This document shows, in pieces, positions 54,714 to 61,965 of a stretch of DNA of 64,000 nucleotides (the first letter of the stretch is position 1; each line of letters begins with the position of its first letter). The notes under the pieces are model-generated. The model saw only the letters and a program-made list of their open reading frames with translations, was not told the origin of the DNA and searched no databases. A program made the translations under genes and the position numbers. The stretch is from Flavobacterium tiangeerense. Lineage in GTDB: Bacteria > Bacteroidota > Bacteroidia > Flavobacteriales > Flavobacteriaceae. The stretch covers positions 210,913 through 274,912 of the forward strand of contig NZ_VLKO01000006.1 in the NCBI RefSeq assembly GCF_007830355.1, given 5' to 3'.

Positions 54714-55013
54714 ATGTCAAAAATGTATCATTACGCCAGCGTTTCAAAAGCCTTAGACGAATTAAAAGAAAAAGGATTTACTGTTGATTTTAACATTAAC
54801 GACCAAGACATTATACAAAACCCAAGTCATTACGAAATCCAACATATTTATAGATATGAAGGGGAATCAAATCCAGATGACGAAGCCACAGTTTACGGTA
54901 TACTATCAACTACTGGACAAAAAGGGGTTTTTGTAGCAGGTTATGCAGCAAATTCAGATAATGATGCTGCCAAAGTTTTACTAGATCTCACCATTAAAGA
55001 TAGAAATTCTTAG
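54714..55013 (+). CDS. Small conserved flavobacterial protein, function unknown
   Basis: A 99-residue soluble, acidic protein beginning [21 protein letters not shown] recall near-identical small proteins in Flavobacteria that carry the doubtful label phosphoribosylpyrophosphate synthetase; no PRPP-binding motif is visible, so that label should not be trusted. It has a regular alpha/beta pattern (helix, strand, helix, strands, helix) like small sensor or ligand-binding folds. It is divergent from rnpB and has no operon partner. Confidence 0.75.
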   Translation: MSKMYHYASVSKALDELKEKGFTVDFNINDQDIIQNPSHYEIQHIYRYEGESNPDDEATVYGILSTTGQKGVFVAGYAANSDNDAAKVLLDLTIKDRNS

Positions 55014-55072
55014 TTTTTTTTTATCTGTTTAAAAATTTGAAAATCAAATCCTAAACATCGTTTTTTATCAGG

Positions 55073-55163
55073 AGCTTTATCCAGCTATTCGTTACAATCT
55101 TATCCGCCATCCCGAGGTTTCGGGACTGGCGCATAAGGATTTTCACTGCTATCTGGGCTAGGA
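55073..55163. repeat. REP/MITE-like repeat, copy C (different core)
   Basis: Its left end CCAGCTATTCGTTACAA and right end TTTTCACTGCTATCTGGGCT match the ends of copies A and B with few changes. The core is different: TTATCCGCCATCCCGA faces TCGGGACTGGCGCATAA with a 4-base loop. So the three elements belong to one family with variable centres. It lies between two unrelated plus-strand genes. Confidence 0.65.
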
Positions 55164-55300
55164 AATCTCGTCAAAAAGAAGTATTATTTAAAATATAAAA
55201 TCTTATATAAATTTTGAAAAATAATAAGCTTTAAAAAATTGGTTAAAAAACTATATTTTTGTAAAAAAAAAGCATGTAATCACACTTTAATTGTTTGTAA

Positions 55301-55966
55301 ATGAAACTGCGTAATCTATTCCTGATCATTATCTTCTTATTCAATATTAACAATTCATTTGCCTGTAAATGTATTGAAGTTGGTAAAGAAAATATAGTTG
55401 AATATGGGTTGAATACATATGATATTGTATTTTATGGTGAACTAATAAAACGGGATACTATTAATCAAACTTATAGTTTTAAAATCATAGAACTTTTCAA
55501 AGGAATTTATATATCAAAGACTATTGATGGTGTTTCTGAAGGAAGTGATTGTGGATTATTCCCAGATAAAAATGGATTATGGATCATCTACGGCAACTTC
55601 AATAAAGATTATAAATTATCTTTAAGTATGTGCTCACCCTCACAATCACAAGATTTTGGTCCAGGTTGGCCTCCACCTCCAGAATTTAAGCGTGATAAAT
55701 TTGGTAAAATCATCGAGCCTACTGAAACTGATTATAAGATCAACTACTTGGAATTCAAAATAGAATCATTAAGAAGTTTTATTTATCAGTTAGAAGAATT
55801 AAGAGCCTATAAATTATCCCAAAATAAAATTTCTGAAAATGAAAAAAATACAATGTACAACAAAGGAATAATCATTTCTTTGATTATCAATATGCTATTA
55901 TTTTCAATTCTAATTTACATTTTTGCAAGGAAAAGATTTTCTTCAAATAAACAAATTAGTAAATAA
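55301..55966 (+). CDS. Exported protein with TIMP/NTR-like Cys pattern and C-terminal anchor
   Basis: A 221-residue protein: signal peptide ending SFACKCIEV, where the first mature residues contain CxC as in tissue-inhibitor-of-metalloprotease (NTR) folds. It continues with YDIVFYGELIKRD and further Cys residues (EGSDCGLF, LSMCSP). A Pro-rich GPGWPPPPEFKRDK linker and a coiled-coil-like helix precede a C-terminal membrane segment (IIISLIINMLLFSILIYIF) and a basic tail. Bacterial members have no proven role. It lies 23 bases from the region of the dnaX promoter. Confidence 0.6.
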   Translation: MKLRNLFLIIIFLFNINNSFACKCIEVGKENIVEYGLNTYDIVFYGELIKRDTINQTYSFKIIELFKGIYISKTIDGVSEGSDCGLFPDKNGLWIIYGNFNKDYKLSLSMCSPSQSQDFGPGWPPPPEFKRDKFGKIIEPTETDYKINYLEFKIESLRSFIYQLEELRAYKLSQNKISENEKNTMYNKGIIISLIINMLLFSILIYIFARKRFSSNKQISK

Positions 55967-55984
55967 ACAAATCAACAAAAAACC

Positions 55985-55992
55985 TATATTTG
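55985..55992 (+). promoter_or_regulatory. -7 box of dnaX
   Basis: TATATTTG fits TAnnTTTG and ends 18 bases before ATG 56011. A TTG start at 55990 would fall inside this box, which supports ATG 56011 as the true start. Confidence 0.45.
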
Positions 55993-56010
55993 CTATCCAA
56001 TAAAAATGCT

Positions 56011-57096
56011 ATGGAACAATTTGTTGTATCGGCCCGTAAATACCGTCCACAAACTTTTAAAGATGTTGTAGGACAAAAAGCCATTACCAGCACTTTGCTC
56101 AATGCTATAGAAAGCAACCATTTAGCATCGGCTTTGTTGTTTACAGGACCTCGTGGTGTGGGTAAAACCACCTGCGCTCGTATTCTAGCTCGCAAAATCA
56201 ATCAGCCTGGATATGATGATCCTACTGAAGATTTTGCTTTCAATGTATTTGAACTAGATGCAGCTTCAAACAACTCTGTAGATGATATCCGAAATTTAAT
56301 TGACCAAGTTAGAATCCCACCCCAAACTGGGCAATATAAAGTATACATTATTGATGAGGTGCACATGTTGTCCTCGGCTGCTTTTAACGCCTTCTTAAAA
56401 ACTTTAGAAGAACCACCTAAGCACGCCATTTTTATTTTGGCTACAACCGAAAAACATAAAATCATCCCTACAATACTTTCTCGTTGTCAGATATTTGATT
56501 TCAAAAGAATAACCGTAAAAGATGCCAAAGAACATCTTGCCGAAGTGGCTACCAGTCAAGGCGTAGTTTTTGAAGACGATGCTTTACACATCATAGCTCA
56601 AAAAGCGGATGGTGCCATGCGTGATGCCCTTTCTATTTTTGATAGAGTCGTTTCTTTTTGCGGGAAAAACTTAACCCGTCAAGCCGTTACGGAGAACTTG
56701 AATGTGCTTGATTACGAAACGTACATCAACATGACCAACTTAATTTTGGAAAACAAAATTCCAGAATTATTAATGGCTTTTAACGAAATCCTTGCCAAGG
56801 GTTTTGACGCACATCATTTTGTATCAGGACTAGCATCTCATTTTAGAGATTTGCTAGTATCTAAAACTCCAGCTACTTTAACTTTGTTAGAAGTAGGAGA
56901 ACAAGCCCAGCAAATGTATGGTGCACAGGCTCAAAAATGCAGTCAAGATTTTTTATTAAAAGGAATTGACATTGCAAACGATTGTGATTTAAAATACAAA
57001 TTGAGTCAAAACCAGCGACTGCTTGTAGAACTTTGTTTGATGCAACTTGCCTCTATCACTATTGATGGAGAAAAAAAAAAGTTGAGCAATATATAA
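56011..57096 (+). CDS. dnaX: DNA polymerase III gamma subunit (zero-frame product of dnaX)
   Basis: From ATG 56011 (MEQFVVSARKYRPQTFKDVV) the product is 361 residues. It contains the AAA+ clamp-loader ATPase: Walker A GPRGVGKTT (about 47-55), DEVHMLS, the SRC sensor in LSRCQIF, and the helical domain III. It ends just after domain III at TAA 57094-57096. Full-length tau would need another 220 residues for binding polymerase and helicase. Those are encoded directly downstream in the -1 frame. The usual zinc-binding Cys set is absent, as in many Bacteroidota. The shift site is the A10 run at 57071-57080. Confidence 0.95.
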   Translation: MEQFVVSARKYRPQTFKDVVGQKAITSTLLNAIESNHLASALLFTGPRGVGKTTCARILARKINQPGYDDPTEDFAFNVFELDAASNNSVDDIRNLIDQVRIPPQTGQYKVYIIDEVHMLSSAAFNAFLKTLEEPPKHAIFILATTEKHKIIPTILSRCQIFDFKRITVKDAKEHLAEVATSQGVVFEDDALHIIAQKADGAMRDALSIFDRVVSFCGKNLTRQAVTENLNVLDYETYINMTNLILENKIPELLMAFNEILAKGFDAHHFVSGLASHFRDLLVSKTPATLTLLEVGEQAQQMYGAQAQKCSQDFLLKGIDIANDCDLKYKLSQNQRLLVELCLMQLASITIDGEKKKLSNI

Positions 57097-57746
57097 TTCC
57101 ACCCACGTATTTTAGAAAAAACGACTACTCCATTAGTGTCGCAAAAAAAATAGAAACGGCGGTAACCTCTACATCTGCTCCTGAAAGTAAACCAGAAATT
57201 CCAGCTGAGGTATTAGTACAAAAACCTGCCACAACAATTCCTGCTCCTATTGCGGCTACTCCCGTTTCAACCACCGGAGAACCAAAAGTCTCAGCGTTTT
57301 CACTCGCTAGTATCCGAGCCAAAAAAGCATTAGAGGAGAGCAGTAAAGGAATCGTAAAAGAAACTGTTCACTTGCCAACCGAATCTTTTACAGAGACTGA
57401 AATGTTAGTGTATTGGAACAAATATGCACAACGGTTAGGTGACAAGGGATTTAAAATAATGGAATCCTTACTTCTCATAAACGATCCAAAACTCGACGGA
57501 ACAACCATAACAATTGAGTTGCCAAACGAAGGATCTAAGCTAGATTTTGAAAAAGAATTACACGGATTGTTAGGCTATTTAAAAGGCCATTTACACAATC
57601 ATGACATTACTATCAATGTAGTTGTCAACGAAACTATAGAAACAAAAAGAAGTTTTAACGACCAAGACCGCTACAACAGGTTGCTACAAATAAATCCAAA
57701 TATAGAGCTTTTACGCACCACATTTGGATTGGATTTAGACGCTTAA
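57078..57746 (+). CDS. dnaX: Tau-specific C-terminal part of dnaX, in the -1 frame
   Basis: After the A10 run the -1 frame is open for about 222 codons (VEQYIIPPTYFRKNDYSISV onwards). It begins with a Pro/Ala/Thr-rich linker, followed by SAFSLASIRAKKALEES and a folded C-terminal domain (TETEMLVYWNKYAQRLGDKG). These are typical of flavobacterial DnaX tails. It has no start signal of its own. With a -1 shift at A-AAA-AAG the full product would be about 578 residues. An A11 run would join the frames directly. Confidence 0.8.
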   Translation, partial: KVEQYIIPPTYFRKNDYSISVAKKIETAVTSTSAPESKPEIPAEVLVQKPATTIPAPIAATPVSTTGEPKVSAFSLASIRAKKALEESSKGIVKETVHLPTESFTETEMLVYWNKYAQRLGDKGFKIMESLLLINDPKLDGTTITIELPNEGSKLDFEKELHGLLGYLKGHLHNHDITINVVVNETIETKRSFNDQDRYNRLLQINPNIELLRTTFGLDLDA

Positions 57747-57762
57747 TTATAAGAAAAAAACG

Positions 57763-58653
57763 TTATATTTTTCCGTAATACATGGCTTTTACAATTCCAT
57801 CAGAAAGACCTATTTTGGGTACATAAATATTTCGGGCACCACTCCATTTCATAGCATTCATATAGATGCGCGTTGCAGGAATAATTACGTCAGCTCGATC
57901 TGGATTCAAGCCAAGTTCTGATATTCTTTGTTCATAAGATAATGAATTCAAAAAAGAATATTGTGAATTCATGTAGATGTACGACAATGGTTTTTCCTGA
58001 ATTTTACCCGATAATTTAAATAATTTATTAATGTTTCCACCAGATCCTATAAGTGTAACCTCGTCATATTCTTGAGTGTTGGTTTTAATCCATTTTTCAA
58101 TTTCCTCCCACACTACATCACAAACCATGTTATTGAGTAAGCGCACTGTTCCTGCTTTGAAAGACCTAGAAGTTATCATTTTACCATTAGAAAATAGTGT
58201 AAATTCCGTACTCCCACCACCCACATCTACAAAAAGATAGGTTTGATCTGATTTTAATAAATGGTGTAAATCAGTTGAAGCAATAATGGCAGCTTCTTTT
58301 TTGCCATCAATAATTTCGATTTTTATATCAGCTTTTTTCTTAATGATAGCAACAACCTCTTTGCCATTATACGCTTCGCGCATAGCCGATGTTGCAAATG
58401 CCATATAACGCTCTACTTTGTGCACCTTCATGAGTAAATTAAATGCTTTCATCGCATCGCACATTCTATCGATATTCTCTGCAGAAATTTCACCCACTGT
58501 AAAAGCATCTTGCCCTAAACGGATAGGTACCCTAACAAGGGAACTTTTATTAAATTGCGGTTCTTTGCCGTCTTGTTCCACAATATTGACAATTAACAAT
58601 CGCATAGCATTTGAGCCAATATCAATTGCAGCGTATTTTTTTATTTGAATCAT
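57763..58653 (-). CDS. Exopolyphosphatase / guanosine pentaphosphatase family (Ppx/GppA)
   Basis: A 296-residue protein of the ASKHA fold, the short form with only the two core domains. Phosphate-1 motif AAIDIGSNAMRLLIV is at the N-terminus and the DVGGGSTEF motif at about residue 142. GSGGNINKL is the adenosine-type motif. It removes terminal phosphates from polyphosphate or pppGpp. It is downstream of ppk1 with a 74-base gap on the same strand, which favours a polyphosphate role. Confidence 0.9.
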   Translation of the reverse strand: MIQIKKYAAIDIGSNAMRLLIVNIVEQDGKEPQFNKSSLVRVPIRLGQDAFTVGEISAENIDRMCDAMKAFNLLMKVHKVERYMAFATSAMREAYNGKEVVAIIKKKADIKIEIIDGKKEAAIIASTDLHHLLKSDQTYLFVDVGGGSTEFTLFSNGKMITSRSFKAGTVRLLNNMVCDVVWEEIEKWIKTNTQEYDEVTLIGSGGNINKLFKLSGKIQEKPLSYIYMNSQYSFLNSLSYEQRISELGLNPDRADVIIPATRIYMNAMKWSGARNIYVPKIGLSDGIVKAMYYGKI

Positions 58654-58727
58654 ATTTCTTGAGTTTGAAACTCCTGATCAAGGTGACGGATCTTATTCAG
58701 GTTAAATTGTAATTGGTAAAACAAAAA

Positions 58728-60815
58728 CTATGCTATTTTTTCTTTCTTAGTGATATCTTCCAGTTTTTTTTCATAATAACGATACGTTTCTAGCTGCGCT
58801 CTAAAGATAGGATTATGGTTTCTAGGACGATATTTGTTATCAAATTTATGAGAATGAAACCTTGCTTTTACGTTCCCTTTCCAGCCAATGTCAAAATTGT
58901 CAATCAGTTCTTTTTTAATATCTTGATCATAAATAGGACAGGTAACCTCTACTCTACCGTCTAGATTTCTAGACATAAAATCAGCCGATGAAATATAGAC
59001 TTCTGTTTGTCCTGCATTTCCAAAAATATACACTCTTGAATGTTCTAAATAATTATCAACTATACTAATTGCCTCTATGTTATCACTCATACCAGGAATT
59101 CCAGGAATTAAGGAACATATTCCTCGTACTTCAAGCTGAATTTTAACCCCTGCTCGACTGGCTTCATAAAGTTTATCAATCATGGCAAAGTCAGACAAAC
59201 TATTCATTTTTAGCTTAATATGCGTTTTTCTTCCTGCAAGTGCGTGTATGATTTCCCTGTCAATTAATTTCACAAACTTAGTTCTTGTGTAATGAGGGGA
59301 AACAATTAAATGTTTATAACGATGTACTCTATAATTAATATCAAAAAACTCAAAAATTCTCATGATGTCTTTCAAGATCTGCTGGTGGCTTGTAAACAAA
59401 GTCACATCTGTATAGACTTTTGCTGTTGACTCGTTAAAATTCCCCGTTGAGATAAACCCATAACGCTTAATTTTATAATTTTCGACTCTTTCGATAACAC
59501 ATATTTTACTGTGTACCTTTAATCCTTTAATACCAAAAATAAGTTCAATACCTTCAAGCTGCATTTGTTCTGCATAAGAGATGTTTGAAGCTTCATCAAA
59601 GCGGGCTTGTAATTCTATTTGAACCGTTACTTTTTTTCCGTTTTTGGCAGCATTAATTAAGGAACTAATGATTTGCGAATTTTTGGCCAAACGGTACAAC
59701 GTAATTTTTATTGAAACCACTTTTGGGTCCAACGCAGCTTCTCTCAAAAATTTGGTTAAGTATGAAAAAGACTGGTATGGAGCATTCAGCAAATAATCTT
59801 TTTCGCTTATTTTTTCTAACATACTTCCCTCTAAACTTAATCCAGGAATAGGCAACGGCGGTTTCGATTCATACAATAAATCAAATCTCCCTAAATTAGG
59901 AAAATCCATATAATCCCTTCTGTTATGATATCGACCACCAGGAATAATACTATCGGTAGATACAATTTTCATTTTATCCAAGAAAAAATTCAATGTATCC
60001 TCTTCAATCAATTGATCGTAAATAAATCGTACTGGTTCTCCTATTCTCCTGTCTTTTACGCTCAAGGAAATTTTCTCAATCATGCTTTTACTCAAATCAC
60101 TATCAATGTCAAGTTGCGCATCTCTAGTGATTTTTATCATGTGTGCCGAAACACTTTCATAATCAAAAATGTTGAAAATATTATTTAAATTGTGTCGGAT
60201 CACATCATCCAAAAGGATGATATATTGCTTTTCATCGTGAGATGGCAAGACCACAAAGCGATTGATGGTTTTTGGAATTTCAATTACTGCATAACGTACT
60301 TCATCGTCCTTTTTCATAACCAATTTTATGGCTAAATAACCAGAGGTATCCTTGAGGACAGGAAATTCAGCCAAATCATTCAAAATGATAGTCACCAACT
60401 CAGGGCTCACTTTTTGAATGAAAAAATCTTTTAAGAAAATTTCTTGCTCAATAGAGATATCTGCTTCGGTGATGATGAAAATATTTTTTGTTTCTAGTTC
60501 ACTTTCTATAATATTTAGAATTCGTAAACTTTCAGATTGTTGTTCAATTACAATTTCGGTAATATCTTTTACCAGTTGTTGTGCCGAAATTCCTCCTAGG
60601 TATTTTTCACCAGTGATTCCGGTTAAACTTAAACGTCTTATAGCTGCAAAACGAACTCTAAAAAACTCATCTAAATTATTCGAAAATATGCCTAAAAATC
60701 GCAAACGATCCAATAATGGAACCGAAGTGTCACCCGCCTCTTGCAAAACTCTTGCATTAAAAGCCAACCAGCTTTTTTCTCTATCAATATATTTGTATGC
60801 TAACGTTTTATTCAT
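58728..60815 (-). CDS. ppk1: Polyphosphate kinase 1
   Basis: A 695-residue PPK1 with the N, head and two phospholipase-D-like C domains. Start is MNKTLAYKYIDREKSWLAFN. The catalytic His for autophosphorylation lies in LKVHSKICVI (near residue 431), and the second site block is GFISTGNFNES. It reversibly builds polyphosphate from ATP. Its start overlaps the end of the histidine phosphatase gene by 4 bases and a Ppx gene follows, making a compact polyphosphate operon. Confidence 0.96.
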   Translation of the reverse strand: MNKTLAYKYIDREKSWLAFNARVLQEAGDTSVPLLDRLRFLGIFSNNLDEFFRVRFAAIRRLSLTGITGEKYLGGISAQQLVKDITEIVIEQQSESLRILNIIESELETKNIFIITEADISIEQEIFLKDFFIQKVSPELVTIILNDLAEFPVLKDTSGYLAIKLVMKKDDEVRYAVIEIPKTINRFVVLPSHDEKQYIILLDDVIRHNLNNIFNIFDYESVSAHMIKITRDAQLDIDSDLSKSMIEKISLSVKDRRIGEPVRFIYDQLIEEDTLNFFLDKMKIVSTDSIIPGGRYHNRRDYMDFPNLGRFDLLYESKPPLPIPGLSLEGSMLEKISEKDYLLNAPYQSFSYLTKFLREAALDPKVVSIKITLYRLAKNSQIISSLINAAKNGKKVTVQIELQARFDEASNISYAEQMQLEGIELIFGIKGLKVHSKICVIERVENYKIKRYGFISTGNFNESTAKVYTDVTLFTSHQQILKDIMRIFEFFDINYRVHRYKHLIVSPHYTRTKFVKLIDREIIHALAGRKTHIKLKMNSLSDFAMIDKLYEASRAGVKIQLEVRGICSLIPGIPGMSDNIEAISIVDNYLEHSRVYIFGNAGQTEVYISSADFMSRNLDGRVEVTCPIYDQDIKKELIDNFDIGWKGNVKARFHSHKFDNKYRPRNHNPIFRAQLETYRYYEKKLEDITKKEKIA

Positions 60816-61297
60816 TTTAAATCTTTCGGAAATAGTATATGTTCTGTTTTAGCTTTTTTAATGGTTTTCCAATGTGGCGAATCAAACTTTAAAAAAACTA
60901 AGCCTGATGTAGGAACGTTATCTATGGACACATCCCCGTAACGATTGACAAAATCAGTGATAGCTTCGTTGTGACCAAAAATCATCAAACTCTCTATGTC
61001 ATCTGGACAAGATTCAACCACTTTTTGGAGCTGTTTTCTATCAAAGGTATAAAGGTCGTCTTTGTAAATGATACTGTCAAGCGGAAACAAAAAATTTTGT
61101 GCAAAAATTAACGCCGTATTTGTAGTTCTTTTGGCAATACTGCACCATATAGTAAATGTTTTTGGCAACAAAGATTTCACATGACCTGCTACAAGATGAG
61201 CATCTTTCATACCATTACATGTTAAAACTCGATCTTTATCCTGAACGGGAACCTCCCAACTCGATTTTGCATGCCTAACCAAAATTAAATTTTTCAT
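60812..61297 (-). CDS. SixA-like histidine phosphatase
   Basis: A 161-residue single-domain member of the histidine phosphatase (phosphoglycerate mutase-like) superfamily. The catalytic RHA is at residues 8-10 in LILVRHAKSSW, with the second His in IFGHNEAI. SixA proteins remove phosphate from histidine phosphotransfer domains; other members act on small phosphorylated compounds. The 4-base overlap with ppk1 shows translational coupling and suggests a link to phosphate or polyphosphate balance. Confidence 0.88.
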   Translation of the reverse strand: MKNLILVRHAKSSWEVPVQDKDRVLTCNGMKDAHLVAGHVKSLLPKTFTIWCSIAKRTTNTALIFAQNFLFPLDSIIYKDDLYTFDRKQLQKVVESCPDDIESLMIFGHNEAITDFVNRYGDVSIDNVPTSGLVFLKFDSPHWKTIKKAKTEHILFPKDLK

Positions 61298-61965
61298 ACT
61301 TTACATTATTTGGCATTTATTAACCGATTCAACATGAATTAAAAGTAAAACCAAAGTACAAAAAAAAACGTAATTATTTGCAGGGCAAATTAGGTGTTTT
61401 AATAATTTGATTCACAATTATTTTATTTTTGATAAATTATAGAGAACTGTATAATAAATTAGTAACTTGTAAATAAGAAAATAAGTTATCATATCCATTC
61501 TTAAAAAATTAAGAGTGATTAAGTCAAAATTAGCAATAAAATAACTCGATCATAGTCTATTTTTAGTCATTTATCGGCTATTTAGGTCATTAAAAGAGTA
61601 AAATTTGAATTAAATAAATAATAATTACCTTTGTTTTCAAAAATTTTAAAAAATCAACATTAAAATTTTAAGTTATACTTAAAGATTGTTTTACAAAAAG
61701 CTAAACAAAAAATATTGGTATAAAATTTTACATTAATAAAAAACGGAATTATTAGTTAAATTCTAATAAATACAATGTATTTCCTTTAGAATTTAATTTA
61801 TAAAAAAAACAATTAAAGAGCGAAAAGTAAATATTTCATGCAAGATTCAGCAAAAAAAATTTACTCATAACATAGTTTTAACAACATAAGTATTAGCAAA
61901 AACAAAAGATTATCATTTTATCTATATTGAAGATAATTTTGTGTTTCTATTATTCCAAATTTAAT
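61298..61965. promoter_or_regulatory. Long divergent leader between sixA-like and adhesin genes
   Basis: A very AT-rich 668-base gap with no gene. It contains a good plus-strand promoter at 61605-61633: TTG (61605-61607), 18 bases, TACCTTTG (61626-61633). A second -7-like box, TAATTTTG (61934-61941), lies near the adhesin start. If the first is used, the adhesin mRNA has a leader of over 300 bases. The block 61881-61945 resembles one upstream of susC. Confidence 0.5.

Noticed and set aside
57372..57746. Independent small gene after dnaX
   Set aside because: The frame is open back to the A10 run and its sequence is the expected DnaX tau tail.
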